From NCBI RefSeq assembly GCF_024347615.1, contig NZ_AP025508.1, positions 744,001-808,000 on the forward strand: a stretch of 64,000 nucleotides of DNA, written 5' to 3'. The notes under the pieces were generated by a model. That model was not told where the DNA came from. It searched no databases and saw nothing but the letters and a program-made list of their open reading frames with translations. The DNA is from Vibrio splendidus (GTDB taxonomy: Bacteria; Pseudomonadota; Gammaproteobacteria; Enterobacterales; Vibrionaceae). Numbering within the stretch: position 1 is the first letter of the stretch; each line of letters begins with the position of its first letter. Position numbers and translations under genes: made by a program. Below are positions 8,390 through 18,491 of the stretch, one piece after another.

Positions 8390-10054
8390 CTAAGCTGCGA
8401 TTAATAACTCTTTTGCGTTGGCAAGCGTCGATTCGGTAATCTGGCTACCACCAAGCAGTCGAGCAAGCTCTGAAACGCGTTGTTGTTCATCAAGCGTGTG
8501 CATTTGGGTCTCTGTTTTTCCCGATTTCGTGTTCTTCGCAACAAATAGCTGTTGGTGACCGCAACCGGCAACTTGAGGTAAGTGAGTCACACACATCACC
8601 TGCGTAGATTCGCCCAGCTTACGTAGCATTTTTCCGACAACCGCAGCCGTTGGTCCACTGATACCCACATCGACTTCATCGAAAATAAGGCTTGGTGTAT
8701 CCACTTTTTGAGCTGTTATCACCTGAATCGCTAGTGAGATTCGTGATAACTCACCACCAGAAGCTACTTTGGCAATTGGCTGCATTGGTTGGCCAGGGTT
8801 GGTCGAAACAATGAAGGTCACGTTATCCATACCCAATGGGGAAGGGTGCGTGTTGGTGTTGTTCACTTCAATGGCAAATTGCGCTTTTTCCATGCTCAGT
8901 TCGTGCATGCTTTGCGTGATTAGCTTGTTGAGCTCTTTTGCATAACGAGTTCGAGATTTATGAAGCTTCTCTGATTTAGCAACGAACGATTGGTATTGGT
9001 TTTCTACCTCATTTGCTAATTCTTCCAACTTTTCATCAGAGCAATCCAGCGCTTCAACTTGTTGTAATAAGTCTTGATGGTGCTTATAAAGCTCTTCTGG
9101 TAATACGTGGTGCTTACGAGACATCGACATCACTTTAGAGAAACGCTCTTCAACGTAAGCCATACGACCCGGATCGACATCAATGCTGTCTAGGTAGGTT
9201 CTTAATTCGTTATTGGTCTCTTCAATCTGAATAATGGCTTCAGACAGTAAGCTCGGCAATTCAGCCAATCTTTCATCAAGCTCAGCTAACTGAATCAGGG
9301 AGTTATTGGCCGATTGCAGAATACCAAGCGCATTAACTTCTTCGCCTTCATAAATAAGCTCGATAGCTTGCTGACAGGTTGTGGCCAATTCTCCGCTATT
9401 GGAGAGGCGCTTATGCTCTTGTTCGAGGTCTTCATATTCTTCCTCCCCAATAGACAGCTCATTTAACTCTTTGATTTGGTATTCAAGAAGTTGTTTTTGA
9501 GCTTGATTTTGCTGGCTATTTTCACGTAACTCTTTCAAGTGGTTATCGGCTTGTCGCCAGGCTTGATAAGCATTACGTGTCGATTTCAACAGGTTCAAGT
9601 GGCCTGCGTATTGATCAAGCATGGCCATTTGGTAATCGCTTTTCATCAACTGATGGTGCGCATGTTGACCGTGAATGTTGATCAACAGCTGCCCAAGCGA
9701 TTTCAATTGTGAAAGAGGGACAGGACTGCCGTTAATGAATGCGCGAGAACGACCTTCTTTAGAGATGGTTCTACGTAATATGCATTCACCGCCATCAAGC
9801 AGCTCGTTGTCTTCTAACCAGCGGGTAGCGTGTAGATTGTTCTCAAGTAAAAAAGCAGCACTGACTTCGGTTTTTTCTTCACCTTGTCGAACCATTCCTG
9901 CATCGGATCTTCCCCCAAGACATAAGCCTAAAGCATCGATAGCGATAGATTTACCCGCACCCGTTTCACCGGTGATTGTTGTCATGCCTTTAGAGAGTTC
10001 TAGCTGTAAAGACTTAACAATAGCGAAATTATTAACACTTAGATGAGCCAGCAT
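8390..10054 (-). CDS. recN: DNA repair ATPase RecN
   Basis: 554 residues, the usual length for this SMC-like protein. RecN holds DNA ends or sister chromatids together during RecA-dependent double-strand break repair. The N-terminal Walker A is GETGAGKS (residues 31-38). Long coiled coils run from about 150 to 370. The ABC signature is [12 protein letters not shown], followed by the Walker [13 protein letters not shown] and the H-loop CVTHLPQVA. The C-terminus ends in LLIAA, similar to the degradation-prone tail of the E. coli protein. Three LexA-type boxes directly upstream show SOS control. Confidence 0.97.
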   Translation of the reverse strand: MLAHLSVNNFAIVKSLQLELSKGMTTITGETGAGKSIAIDALGLCLGGRSDAGMVRQGEEKTEVSAAFLLENNLHATRWLEDNELLDGGECILRRTISKEGRSRAFINGSPVPLSQLKSLGQLLINIHGQHAHHQLMKSDYQMAMLDQYAGHLNLLKSTRNAYQAWRQADNHLKELRENSQQNQAQKQLLEYQIKELNELSIGEEEYEDLEQEHKRLSNSGELATTCQQAIELIYEGEEVNALGILQSANNSLIQLAELDERLAELPSLLSEAIIQIEETNNELRTYLDSIDVDPGRMAYVEERFSKVMSMSRKHHVLPEELYKHHQDLLQQVEALDCSDEKLEELANEVENQYQSFVAKSEKLHKSRTRYAKELNKLITQSMHELSMEKAQFAIEVNNTNTHPSPLGMDNVTFIVSTNPGQPMQPIAKVASGGELSRISLAIQVITAQKVDTPSLIFDEVDVGISGPTAAVVGKMLRKLGESTQVMCVTHLPQVAGCGHQQLFVAKNTKSGKTETQMHTLDEQQRVSELARLLGGSQITESTLANAKELLIAA

Positions 10055-10064
10055 TTTTATTTAC

Positions 10065-10120
10065 CTGTATAACTGAACAATACTGTATATAAGCTCAGTA
10101 TATACTGTTTCTTTATACAG
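10065..10120 (-). promoter_or_regulatory. Three tandem LexA (SOS) boxes upstream of recN
   Basis: CTGTTTCTTTATACAG at 10105-10120 is a perfect CTGT-N8-ACAG box. CTGTATATAAGCTCAG at 10083-10098 and CTGTATAACTGAACAA at 10065-10080 each differ from consensus at one position. E. coli recN also has multiple LexA boxes, which gives tight repression and strong damage induction. Confidence 0.85.
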
Positions 10121-10184
10121 TAAAGTCGGTGGGTGAAATTTTTTTGCGATAGCTCTCAGAAAATGAGTGCGTCCGTAGATCACT

Positions 10185-10255
10185 GAAACCGCAATAGATT
10201 CCTAACTCAGTCGTTCCTCCCTGTCGGGAGTGGAGGTATAAGGAATTGAAGAGAA
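10185..10255. repeat. Possible dispersed intergenic repeat
   Basis: The stretch around AGATTCCTAACTCAGTCGTT and CTGTCGGGAGTGGAGG forms imperfect inverted halves of the kind scattered between genes in many Vibrio genomes. No second copy is visible in this window, so the call rests on resemblance only. Confidence 0.3.
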
Positions 10256-10284
10256 GCGAGAGCCGAAGGGTTTTTTACTGGCAA

Positions 10285-10315
10285 TAAAAAAGGCTGACGA
10301 ATGTCGTCAGCCTTT
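10285..10315 (-). terminator. nadK terminator
   Basis: GGCTGACG and CGTCAGCC form an 8-bp stem with a 5-base loop, extended by A/T pairs (AAAAAAGG...CCTTT). Six T follow on the minus strand. Confidence 0.85.
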
Positions 10316-10349
10316 CAAATTTTCGGTTACCACTGGAGCGTTTATTCTC

Positions 10350-11234
10350 TTAGAACAGCTTACTCGACCAGCCTAGTTTGTTACGTAGAACATGGTAGTA
10401 GTTGTAGTCTTTAGGGTGGATCAGCTTGAGCACATTCGGGCTTTGGTAAATGTGGATCTCATCGCCAGGAGAAACCGGTAGCGAGATTTGGCCATCGCAG
10501 CTGACTTCCTGTGTACCGCGGTTATCAGGCGATACGATCAGCTTGATACGACGCTTTCCATCCACCACAAGTGGGCGGCTTGAAAGGGTGTGCGGGAACA
10601 TTGGCACTAGTGAGATAGCATTTAGGCTTGATGACAGGATAGGGCCGCCGCCAGAAAGCGAGTAGGCGGTAGAACCTGTCGGTGTTGAGACGATCAAGCC
10701 ATCAGAGCGCTGTGAGAAGGCGAAGCTGTCATCGATATACACTTCGAACTCGATCATGTGCGCGACTTGGCCGGGGTGCAGTACAGCCTCATTAAGGGCT
10801 GCATTGTGGCTTTTTATCTGGCCATGACGATGAATTTCAGTTTCAAGTAAGAAGCGCTCTTCTTCCATGAACTCCCCCTTAAGCACATCAGTCAGCGCGC
10901 TCTGGAAGTTTTCAGGGTTGAGATCGGTTAGGAAACCAAGATTACCTCGGTTAACACCTATCACTGAAATGTCGAAACGTGACAAGATTCTAGCGGCACC
11001 GAGCATATTTCCATCACCACCCACAACAATTGCGAGATCGGCACGTTTACCCAATTCAATCAGGCTAGAAAAATGTTCTTGTGGGATATCGTCCAAAATG
11101 CTGGAGAGCCTATCATCAACAAACACTTGATAACCCTCAGTACTTAACCACTGATAGAGCTCTCTATGAGTCTGAATTGCTTGCTGATCTCGAGGTTTAC
11201 CAATAATTGCGATGACTTCAAATGGCTTTTTCAT
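10350..11234 (-). CDS. nadK: NAD kinase
   Basis: 294 residues, starting [20 protein letters not shown]. It phosphorylates NAD to NADP using ATP in the cytoplasm. Key motifs are [11 protein letters not shown] (the GGDG nucleotide site, about residues 73-83) and [11 protein letters not shown]. The [23 protein letters not shown] block is the NAD-binding/catalytic loop. It lies back-to-back with grpE, with 143 bases between the starts. The order recN-nadK-grpE is conserved with E. coli. Confidence 0.97.
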   Translation of the reverse strand: MKKPFEVIAIIGKPRDQQAIQTHRELYQWLSTEGYQVFVDDRLSSILDDIPQEHFSSLIELGKRADLAIVVGGDGNMLGAARILSRFDISVIGVNRGNLGFLTDLNPENFQSALTDVLKGEFMEEERFLLETEIHRHGQIKSHNAALNEAVLHPGQVAHMIEFEVYIDDSFAFSQRSDGLIVSTPTGSTAYSLSGGGPILSSSLNAISLVPMFPHTLSSRPLVVDGKRRIKLIVSPDNRGTQEVSCDGQISLPVSPGDEIHIYQSPNVLKLIHPKDYNYYHVLRNKLGWSSKLF

Positions 11235-11255
11235 AACGTTTCCAAACGAATTAGG

Positions 11256-11281
11256 CTTGAATCAAAATTCTTCATCCCCAT
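11256..11281 (+). promoter_or_regulatory. Sigma-32 heat-shock promoter of grpE
   Basis: CTTGAA at 11256-11261 and CCCCAT at 11276-11281, with a 14-base spacer, match the sigma-32 consensus exactly. The expected start of transcription is about 90 bases upstream of the grpE start codon. Confidence 0.88.
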
Positions 11282-11377
11282 AATAAAGGCAAGTTGAACG
11301 TCTATGCGAGTGTTTTATATCAATTTGAGGCGCAAACACGCCTGTCACTGGCATTGAAAACGAATTCTGGAGATATC

Positions 11378-11959
11378 ATGAGCAACGAAGAAAACAAAGT
11401 AACCGAAGAAGAGCTAGATCAGATCATTGCTGAAGCTGAGAAAGTTGAAGAAGCTGAACTGAATGAAGACGCGGCTGATGAGCAGGAATCAAAAATTGCT
11501 CAACTAGAAGCCGCACTGCTTTCTAGTGAGTCTAAAGTGAAAGAGCAGCAAGATTCTGTTCTTCGCGCAAAGGCTGAAGTTGAGAATATGCGTCGTCGTA
11601 CTGAGCAAGAAGTGGATAAAGCACGTAAATACGCGCTAAACAAATTCGCTGAAGGCCTACTACCTGTTATCGATAACCTAGAGCGTGCAGTACAAGCTGC
11701 AGATGCTGAGAACGAAGCGGTTAAGCCGATTCTTGAAGGTGTTGAGCTAACTCACAAAACGTTCGTAGATACAGTGGCTAAATTTGGTCTTACAGAGATC
11801 AACCCTGAAGGTGAAGCATTCAACCCTGAATTCCACCAAGCCATGTCTATTCAAGAAAGCCCAGACCACGAGTCAAACACTGTGATGTTTGTTATGCAGA
11901 AAGGCTACGAGCTTAACGGCCGTGTTATTCGCCCTGCAATGGTAATGGTTGCTAAGTAA
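11378..11959 (+). CDS. grpE: Nucleotide exchange factor GrpE
   Basis: 193 residues from ATG at 11378. The upstream in-frame ATG at 11294 is rejected because it adds unrelated sequence and a GGAGA ribosome binding site lies just before 11378. GrpE releases ADP from DnaK. A long acidic N-terminal coiled coil (about 5-85) is followed by the conserved [23 protein letters not shown] helix. The C-terminal beta domain ends [14 protein letters not shown]. It is heat-shock controlled through the sigma-32 promoter at 11256 and is separated from dnaK by a transporter gene. Confidence 0.97.
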   Translation: MSNEENKVTEEELDQIIAEAEKVEEAELNEDAADEQESKIAQLEAALLSSESKVKEQQDSVLRAKAEVENMRRRTEQEVDKARKYALNKFAEGLLPVIDNLERAVQAADAENEAVKPILEGVELTHKTFVDTVAKFGLTEINPEGEAFNPEFHQAMSIQESPDHESNTVMFVMQKGYELNGRVIRPAMVMVAK

Positions 11960-12049
11960 TTGAGTAGCCGCTTGCTAAGCAGTTGATTATTGCAGTTGTG
12001 AAGTAAGACAATAGCGGCGACAAAACAATTCACTGGTTAACGTGAAATG

Positions 12050-12078
12050 AAAAGAGAGGCATATGCCTCTCTTTTTTT
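12050..12078 (+). terminator. grpE terminator
   Basis: AAAGAGAGGC and GCCTCTCTTT pair around ATAT and are followed by a run of T. It is about 90 bases past grpE. The rest of 11960-12351 is AT-rich. It probably holds the promoter of the following transporter, but no clear -35/-10 pair could be fixed. Confidence 0.85.
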
Positions 12079-12351
12079 ATGCCTGTAACTTGAGAGTCCA
12101 CGTGAATAGTCACCAAAATCGCATTAAGAATGTCGTTCTTTTTATTTCATCTAGAACAGTGATTTAGAGTTTTATATTATGAAACTGGTTGTTAATGAAG
12201 AAATGTTTTGACGTCACACTTGTAATGTTTTTGTAAATAAATGCTTTTAATTGTTACCTTTGTATGTAAAATCCACTGCAATATAGCGATTTGGGTCGCA
12301 TATATAACTATAAAAGTACAATTTTTAAACACAACAAACTGGAGAAGAACG

Positions 12352-13626
12352 ATGGACAAATCGCTCTCAAGTAAGATTTTTGTAGGCTTGTTTGCCGGCC
12401 TTATTATTGGTACTGCTATTCAGTACCTATTCAGCGGCATTGCTATTTTTGATACGTACCTACTCGGCGCTGCTGAAGGTGCTGGTGGTATGTTCGTATC
12501 ACTTATCAAGTTGCTTGTAGTACCTCTTGTATACGTATCTATTGTTTGCGGTATCGTTGAGCTAAAAGATATTCGTTCATTCGGTCGTCTTGGTGGTAAA
12601 ACCTTTGGTCTTTACATTATTAACACCATCATCGCGATTTCAGCTGCTCTAACGATTGGTCTTATTTTCCAACCGGGTGCTGGTGCGAATCTAGCGGGTA
12701 CAGTTTCTGAGACAATTGCGCTTACAACAACTGAAACGCCAGATATCTTCTCTCTTGTTGTAAACATCGTTCCTAGCAACCCTGTAGAAGCATTTGCAAG
12801 TGGCGACATGCTGCAAATCATCTTCATGGCTATTCTGACTGGTCTTGCTATCCAAGCTCTTGATTCTCGTGGTGGCCCAGCTATCAAGACATTCAAGATG
12901 GCTAACGAAATCATGATGAAGCTTATCGGCCTAGTAATGAGCCTTGCGCCATACGGTGTATTTGCTCTGATGATTCAATTAGGTGCAACACTTGATGCAA
13001 ACACGCTAATGTCAGTTGCTGGCTATGTCGCGCTTGTTGTAGCAATGCTTGTGTTCTGGATCTTCTTCTTCTACCCAATGATGGTTGGTTCATTCACTGG
13101 TATTTCTCCAAAGCAGTTCCTACGTGCAACTCGTGAGCAAATCCTTTTCTCACTATCGACTGCAAGTTCGAACGCGACGATTCCAGTAACAATGCGTACT
13201 CTGACGGACAAACTGAACGTATCTAAGTCAGTGGCAGGTTTCGGTGTACCACTAGGTGCAACAATGAACATGTCTGGTGTATCTATCTACATCGCACTAG
13301 CAACTATGTTCGTAGCAAACGCATTCGGTCAGCCAATCAACACTGCTGACATCTTCACTCTAGGTCTAACTATCTTGCTACTGTCTATCGGTGCTGGTGG
13401 TGTTCCGGGCGGTGGTGTTGTAATGGTCGGTGTTCTATTGCACCAACTAGGTTTGCCACCAGAAGGTCTAGCGATTGTTGCTGCTGTTGACCGTATCTGT
13501 GACATGTTCTGTACTTCTTCTAACGTTGTTGGTGATACTGCGGTTAACACTATCGTAGCGAAATCTGAAAACGAAATCGGCGTTGAAGCTAACGAAGAAG
13601 CTGAGCTAAAGAAAGCAGAAGCATAA
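12352..13626 (+). CDS. Dicarboxylate/amino acid:cation symporter (DAACS family)
   Basis: 424 residues from ATG at 12352, with ribosome binding site GGAG 8 bases upstream. The in-frame start at 12241 is rejected as it adds a non-homologous leader. It is an inner-membrane, sodium- or proton-coupled carrier of the Glt/DctA fold with eight membrane helices and two hairpins. The serine-rich hairpin is STASSNATIPVTMRTL, and the helix 7 signature is GATMNMSGVSIYIA. In glutamate and aspartate carriers the latter reads NMDGT. Here Asp and Thr are replaced (NMSGV), so the substrate and cation coupling may differ from DctA/GltP. It stands alone between the chaperone genes grpE and dnaK. Confidence 0.85.
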   Translation: MDKSLSSKIFVGLFAGLIIGTAIQYLFSGIAIFDTYLLGAAEGAGGMFVSLIKLLVVPLVYVSIVCGIVELKDIRSFGRLGGKTFGLYIINTIIAISAALTIGLIFQPGAGANLAGTVSETIALTTTETPDIFSLVVNIVPSNPVEAFASGDMLQIIFMAILTGLAIQALDSRGGPAIKTFKMANEIMMKLIGLVMSLAPYGVFALMIQLGATLDANTLMSVAGYVALVVAMLVFWIFFFYPMMVGSFTGISPKQFLRATREQILFSLSTASSNATIPVTMRTLTDKLNVSKSVAGFGVPLGATMNMSGVSIYIALATMFVANAFGQPINTADIFTLGLTILLLSIGAGGVPGGGVVMVGVLLHQLGLPPEGLAIVAAVDRICDMFCTSSNVVGDTAVNTIVAKSENEIGVEANEEAELKKAEA

Positions 13627-13677
13627 TCAGAGACTTTTCATCTATAGATGAAATCTAAGTGGAAAGCCTGAATAGAT

Positions 13678-13706
13678 AAACGGAGCCTAAGTGGCTCCGT
13701 TTTTTA
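13678..13706 (+). terminator. Symporter terminator
   Basis: CGGAGCC and GGCTCCG pair around TAAGT and are followed by six T. Confidence 0.88.
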
Positions 13707-13810
13707 TTGGGTGATCAACCCAGTTATGGGGCTCACATTAAGGTAATGAGATGTATTCGTGTCTAATCATTCCTTTTATTAAAATAAATGTGAAAAAATC
13801 CAGTATCCCC

Positions 13811-13838
13811 CTTGAAAAGGCTTCGTGAGCCCTTATCT
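13811..13838 (+). promoter_or_regulatory. Sigma-32 promoter of dnaK, distal
   Basis: CTTGAA at 13811-13816 is preceded by CCCC, as in E. coli dnaK P1. A 13-base spacer leads to CCCTTATCT, which matches the -10 consensus CCCCATnT with a few changes. It lies about 150 bases upstream of dnaK. Confidence 0.65.
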
Positions 13839-13889
13839 ATGGTGCATACGAAAGCAAAATACATTTGCATTTAAATTTTGTGTATTAGG

Positions 13890-13917
13890 GTTGAATCCCT
13901 GATTACTACCCCCCACA
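13890..13917 (+). promoter_or_regulatory. Possible second sigma-32 promoter of dnaK, proximal
   Basis: GTTGAA at 13890-13895 and CCCCACAT at 13911-13918 are spaced by about 15 bases and resemble the sigma-32 pattern. It is about 50 bases upstream of the start codon. It is weaker than the distal site because the -35 lacks the initial C. Confidence 0.45.
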
Positions 13918-13965
13918 TAGTGGGTATAGCAAAAAACTAAATAGAATTTATTCGGAGAAAGCCTG

Positions 13966-15879
13966 ATGGGTCGAATCATTGGTATTGATTTAGGTACTAC
14001 TAACTCTTGTGTTGCTGTTCTTGACGGTGACAAACCACGCGTATTAGAAAATGCTGAAGGCGAACGCACAACAGCATCGGTAATCGCATACACTGAAGGC
14101 GAGACGCTAGTTGGTCAACCTGCGAAACGTCAAGCAGTTACTAACCCTCAAAACACGCTATACGCGATTAAGCGTCTAATCGGTCGTCGTTTTGAAGATG
14201 AAGAAGTTCAACGCGATATCGAAATCATGCCTTTTAACATTGTTAAAGCTGATAACGGTGATGCATGGGTTGAAGCGCAAGGCCAAAAAATGGCTGCTCC
14301 TCAAGTATCTGCTGAAGTTCTTAAGAAAATGAAGAAAACAGCTGAAGACTTCCTAGGCGAAGAAGTAACTGGCGCAGTAGTAACTGTTCCTGCTTACTTC
14401 AACGATGCTCAACGTCAAGCAACGAAAGATGCTGGCCGTATCGCTGGTCTAGATGTTAAACGTATCATCAACGAACCTACTGCTGCTGCTCTGGCTTACG
14501 GCCTAGACAAGCAAGGTGGTGATCGCACTATCGCTGTATACGACCTTGGTGGTGGTACATTCGATATCTCTATCATCGAAATCGATGAAGTAGAAGGCGA
14601 GAAGACTTTCGAAGTTCTTTCAACTAACGGTGACACTCACCTTGGTGGTGAAGATTTCGATAACCGCATGATCAACTACCTAGTAGATGAGTTCAAGAAA
14701 GAGCAAGGTATCGACCTTAAAGCTGATCCACTAGCAATGCAGCGTGTTAAAGAAGCAGCAGAAAAAGCGAAAATCGAGCTTTCTTCTACTACTCAAACTG
14801 ACGTAAACCTACCTTACGTTACTGCTGATGCGACTGGTCCTAAGCACATGAACATCAAAGTGACTCGTGCGAAGCTTGAGTCTCTAGTTGAAGACCTAGT
14901 TCAACGTTCTCTTGAGCCACTAAAAGTTGCTCTAGCAGATGCTGACCTATCTGTAGGCGAAATCACTGACGTTATCCTAGTGGGTGGTCAGACTCGTATG
15001 CCTATGGTTCAAGCTAAAGTAACTGAATTCTTCGGTAAAGAGCCACGTAAAGACGTGAACCCTGACGAAGCTGTTGCAATGGGTGCTGCTGTTCAAGGTG
15101 GTGTACTAGCTGGTGAAGTTAAAGACGTTCTTCTTCTAGACGTTACTCCTCTATCTTTCGGTATCGAAACGATGGGCGGCGTAATGACTAAGCTTATCGA
15201 GAAAAACACAACTATCCCTACTAAAGCGGATCAAGTGTTCTCTACAGCTGAAGACAACCAAAGCGCAGTAACTATCCACGTTCTTCAAGGTGAGCGTAAG
15301 CAAGCGACTTACAACAAGTCTCTTGGTCAGTTCAACCTAGAAGGTATCCAACCAGCACCACGTGGCATGCCACAAGTTGAAGTGACATTCGACCTAGATG
15401 CTGATGGTATCCTGAACGTATCTGCTAAAGATAAAGCGACGGGTAAAGAGCAGAAGATCACTATCCAAGCATCAGGCGGTTTGTCTGAGGAAGAGATCGA
15501 AGCAATGGTTCAAGAAGCAGAAGCGAACAAAGAAGCTGACAAGAAGTTCGAAGAGCTAGTAACTTCACGTAACCAAGCTGACCAAATGATTCACGGCACT
15601 AAGAAGCAAGTAGAAGAAGCTGGTGAAGCTCTACCTGCAGACGAGAAAGCTAAAATCGAAGCAGCTATCGAAGCTCTAGAATCAGTTAAGTCTGGTGACG
15701 ACAAAGAAGCTATCGACGCTAAAGTTCAAGAACTTATGCAAGCAGCTCAAAAGCTAATGGAAATTGCTCAACAGAAAGCTCAAGCTGAACAAGCTGGTGC
15801 TGACGCTGGTGAACAACCTAAGCAAGACGACGATGTTGTAGACGCAGAGTTTGAAGAAGTTAAAGAAGACAAAAAATAA
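13966..15879 (+). CDS. dnaK: Chaperone DnaK (Hsp70)
   Basis: 637 residues, full length. It is the ATP-dependent chaperone that binds unfolded peptides with DnaJ and GrpE. It begins [21 protein letters not shown] (phosphate loop), followed by the [11 protein letters not shown] and [11 protein letters not shown]sp70 signatures. The substrate-binding domain starts near [17 protein letters not shown], the alpha-helical lid follows, and the disordered tail ends [19 protein letters not shown] ribosome binding site lies 8 bases upstream. dnaJ follows after 286 bases that hold a structured spacer but no strong terminator. Confidence 0.99.
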   Translation: MGRIIGIDLGTTNSCVAVLDGDKPRVLENAEGERTTASVIAYTEGETLVGQPAKRQAVTNPQNTLYAIKRLIGRRFEDEEVQRDIEIMPFNIVKADNGDAWVEAQGQKMAAPQVSAEVLKKMKKTAEDFLGEEVTGAVVTVPAYFNDAQRQATKDAGRIAGLDVKRIINEPTAAALAYGLDKQGGDRTIAVYDLGGGTFDISIIEIDEVEGEKTFEVLSTNGDTHLGGEDFDNRMINYLVDEFKKEQGIDLKADPLAMQRVKEAAEKAKIELSSTTQTDVNLPYVTADATGPKHMNIKVTRAKLESLVEDLVQRSLEPLKVALADADLSVGEITDVILVGGQTRMPMVQAKVTEFFGKEPRKDVNPDEAVAMGAAVQGGVLAGEVKDVLLLDVTPLSFGIETMGGVMTKLIEKNTTIPTKADQVFSTAEDNQSAVTIHVLQGERKQATYNKSLGQFNLEGIQPAPRGMPQVEVTFDLDADGILNVSAKDKATGKEQKITIQASGGLSEEEIEAMVQEAEANKEADKKFEELVTSRNQADQMIHGTKKQVEEAGEALPADEKAKIEAAIEALESVKSGDDKEAIDAKVQELMQAAQKLMEIAQQKAQAEQAGADAGEQPKQDDDVVDAEFEEVKEDKK

Positions 15880-16050
15880 TTTCGTCGCAGAGTAGCCTGA
15901 TTTCGTTGTCGGAAGTGCTCACCTACTAACGTAGGCTCCGCGCTTCCTTCTAGAACTCAAGCTACTTGCTTAGAAATTCATTGTCTCAAAGACTTATTAT
16001 TGCGGGCGTCAGAGGTAACTCTCACGCCCGTAAATTTGTATTTAGACTTG

Positions 16051-16109
16051 TCGATCTAGATAATAGCTTTATTCGGCGTTTCAGCCGGCAGAACTTTTAT
16101 CTAGATTGA
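16051..16109 (+). other. Nested stem-loop in the dnaK-dnaJ spacer
   Basis: TCGATCTAGATAA at 16051-16063 pairs with TTATCTAGATTGA at 16097-16109 with a single G-T wobble. Inside it CGGC and GCCG form a second hairpin at 16074-16087. A separate stem, CGGGCGT/ACGCCCG, lies just upstream at 16003-16030. There is no T-run, so these are more likely RNA processing or attenuation structures than terminators. Confidence 0.55.
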
Positions 16110-16165
16110 TACATAGACTACTGAAGTGATCATTCGGTAGTAGCAATTATTTGGTGACCTAGAAC

Positions 16166-17314
16166 ATGTCAAAACGTGATTTTTACGAAGTATTAGGCGT
16201 AAGCCGCGATGCATCAGAGCGCGATATTAAAAAAGCGTACAAACGCTTAGCGATGAAATTCCACCCGGACCGTAATCAGGGTGATGACAGCGCAGCAGAC
16301 AAATTTAAAGAAGTAAAAGTAGCGTACGAGATCTTAACCGATTCTCAAAAGAAAGCAGCTTACGACCAATACGGCCACGCAGCTTTTGAACAAGGTGGCA
16401 TGGGTGGCGGCGGCGGTTACGGCGGCGGTGGCCAAGGTGACTTCGGCGATATCTTCGGTGATGTGTTTGGCGATATCTTTGGCGGCGGTCGTCGCGGTGG
16501 TGGTCAAGCGCGCGCACAACGTGGTTCTGATTTGCGTTACAACATGGAGCTTTCTCTAGAAGAAGCCGTTCGTGGTGTATCTAAAGAAATCGAAGTACCA
16601 ACTCTTGTAGAGTGTGATATTTGTGACGGTAGCGGCGCGAAAGCGGGTTCTTCTGCACAAACGTGTGGTACTTGTCATGGCCACGGCCAGGTACAAATGC
16701 GCCAAGGTTTCTTTGCGGTTCAACAGACTTGTCCTACTTGTAACGGTAAAGGCAAGATCATCAAAGACCCATGTAACTCATGTCATGGCCAAGGTCGCAA
16801 ACAGAAAACGAAAACGCTTAACGTTAAGATCCCAGCAGGTGTTGATACTGGTGATCGCATTCGTCTATCTGGCGAAGGCGAAGCAGGGGAGCATGGCGCT
16901 CCAGCTGGCGACTTGTACGTACAAGTACACGTAAAAGAGCACAACATCTTTGAGCGTGACGGCAACAACCTTTACTGTGAAGTGCCAGTAAGCTTCTCTA
17001 TGGCTGCTTTAGGCGGTGAAGTTGAAGTTCCAACACTAGATGGTCGTGTAAACCTTAAAGTGCCAGAAGAAACACAAACGGGCCGTATGTTCCGTATGCG
17101 TGGCAAAGGCGTGAAAGGCGTTCGTGGCGGCGGTGTGGGTGACCTAATCGTTAAACTAGTGGTTGAAACACCGGTTAAGCTAAGCTCTCGTCAAAAAGAA
17201 CTACTGCGTGAATTCGAAGAAACATGTTGTGGTGAAGCGGCAAGCAAGCACAAGCCAAAGTCTGAAGGTTTCTTCAGCGGCGTGAAAAACTTCTTCGATG
17301 ACCTAACTAAGTAA
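16166..17314 (+). CDS. dnaJ: Chaperone DnaJ (Hsp40)
   Basis: 382 residues. The J domain (1-70) contains the HPD motif ([11 protein letters not shown]) that stimulates DnaK ATPase. A Gly/Phe-rich linker with GGGGYGGGG stretches follows (about 75-115). Four CxxCxGxG zinc-binding repeats come next ([32 protein letters not shown]), then the C-terminal substrate domains. It is probably cotranscribed with dnaK from the sigma-32 promoters. The ribosome binding site GGTGA lies 9 bases upstream. Confidence 0.98.
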   Translation: MSKRDFYEVLGVSRDASERDIKKAYKRLAMKFHPDRNQGDDSAADKFKEVKVAYEILTDSQKKAAYDQYGHAAFEQGGMGGGGGYGGGGQGDFGDIFGDVFGDIFGGGRRGGGQARAQRGSDLRYNMELSLEEAVRGVSKEIEVPTLVECDICDGSGAKAGSSAQTCGTCHGHGQVQMRQGFFAVQQTCPTCNGKGKIIKDPCNSCHGQGRKQKTKTLNVKIPAGVDTGDRIRLSGEGEAGEHGAPAGDLYVQVHVKEHNIFERDGNNLYCEVPVSFSMAALGGEVEVPTLDGRVNLKVPEETQTGRMFRMRGKGVKGVRGGGVGDLIVKLVVETPVKLSSRQKELLREFEETCCGEAASKHKPKSEGFFSGVKNFFDDLTK

Positions 17315-17336
17315 TTGATAGTGATTTGAAACTTTT

Positions 17337-17363
17337 AAAGCCTGCCAGTGTGCAGGCTTTTTT
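17337..17363 (+). terminator. dnaJ terminator
   Basis: AAGCCTGC and GCAGGCTT pair around a short loop and are followed by six T. Confidence 0.88.
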
Positions 17364-17450
17364 GTATCTGTAGATCAAAGAAAGAAGATCAGAGAAGAAA
17401 GAGTCTAGATTTCTCAGATAGATTATCGAGCCCTTTGGTGGTTGCTCTTG

Positions 17451-17882
17451 TTACTTCCAACACGCTTCTGGCTCTGAAACACCCGAGTGGTGTAATTCCA
17501 ATATATCGGTAATTGAATCTAAACATCCATCATTCACTTGCTGTGAAAGTGGTTCTGCTTGAATGGCATAGGTTGTACTACTCGCCGAAATCGCTAACGT
17601 GTATCGGCTGGTGTCGGTATCGCAAAACAAACATGTCCCTCCGGAAATAATATTCTCCGCTGCGGATGCATAGTTCCCCGTGTACAGCGTCTCCATTTCC
17701 AATTGTATCTTTGTCATATCAGCTATCGCTGTGACTCGATGCGCTTTGATTACATGGTTTGTATAACTTGGATAGGCAATGGCGCCAAGTATCCCCACGA
17801 TGGCGACTGCGATCAATAATTCGATCAATGTCATCCCTCTAATGCTTAAGTTGTTGTTGTTGCATATATTTCTTCGAATCAT
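17451..17882 (-). CDS. pilE: Type IV minor pilin, PilE-like
   Basis: 143 residues. A 16-residue leader ending in Gly precedes the prepilin cleavage site G|MTLIELLIAVAIVGILGAIAYP. Glu is at mature position 5, so it is processed by PilD and inserted in the inner membrane before pilus assembly. The C-terminal domain has cysteine pairs (TCLFC and GC...ACW) that probably form disulfide loops. It is transcribed divergently from the fimT-pilW-pilX-pilV operon with 102 bases between, which suggests shared regulation. By homology it primes or caps type IV pili used in DNA uptake, attachment or twitching; the exact role here is inferred. Confidence 0.85.
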   Translation of the reverse strand: MIRRNICNNNNLSIRGMTLIELLIAVAIVGILGAIAYPSYTNHVIKAHRVTAIADMTKIQLEMETLYTGNYASAAENIISGGTCLFCDTDTSRYTLAISASSTTYAIQAEPLSQQVNDGCLDSITDILELHHSGVSEPEACWK

Positions 17883-17984
17883 CGCGAGTAGTTTCCTTTA
17901 ATATCTCAGCCTATTTTTCTCCGGTGGTAGCATCGGCGCAAGGTTAAATACGGTTACGAGCGGTATTACATAGGAAATTGGGAA

Positions 17985-18491
17985 ATGACTCGCGGGTTTA
18001 CTTTATTAGAGCTTTTAATCACGGTGTCGGTGTTATCGATACTGATAGCGACGGCTGCCCCGAGTTTTAGTTCAGTAACGCAAACTGTGAAGATGCAGCG
18101 ATTGGCTAGCGAGTTGAATGGTTTCCTTATTCAGGCCAAGTCAGAGTCAGTAAAAAGGAATCAAGATCTTTGGGTTCATTTCTCTATGGATAAAAATGAA
18201 GAGCAATCTACAGGGGAGTGGAGTCTGTTGTTGAAGCCGACCGAAGATCTCTCCGGCGAAACGCTGGTGATGCTATCGGGTCAACCGTTTCGAGATGTCT
18301 CATTTTCTCATAACTACACAGGCGCAAGAATTAGCTTTGAGAGTGTGAGAGGAAGGCCAGCAAGAGGGACGATTTACCTTTCTCCTAATACAGCTTCAAC
18401 CGATCGGATGTTGATCAAATTATCCAGTCCACCGGGGCGAATTAAGGTGTGCGGTGAATCGAGTGCACAGTATGGCTATGATGCCTGTTAA
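17985..18491 (+). CDS. fimT: Type IV minor pilin, FimT/GspH-like
   Basis: 168 residues with a three-residue leader: MTRG|FTLLELLITVSVLSILIATAAPSF, with Glu at mature position 5. The GspH/FimT domain follows (LASELNGFLIQAKSESVKRNQDLWVHF). It ends with two cysteines (KVCGESSAQYGYDAC), as in FimT proteins, some of which bind DNA in natural transformation. It is the first gene of the minor pilin operon and overlaps pilW. Confidence 0.85.
   Translation: MTRGFTLLELLITVSVLSILIATAAPSFSSVTQTVKMQRLASELNGFLIQAKSESVKRNQDLWVHFSMDKNEEQSTGEWSLLLKPTEDLSGETLVMLSGQPFRDVSFSHNYTGARISFESVRGRPARGTIYLSPNTASTDRMLIKLSSPPGRIKVCGESSAQYGYDAC

Noticed and set aside
16305..16519. His/Arg-rich minus-strand frames inside dnaJ
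   Set aside because: They are antisense shadows of the Gly/Phe-rich linker.
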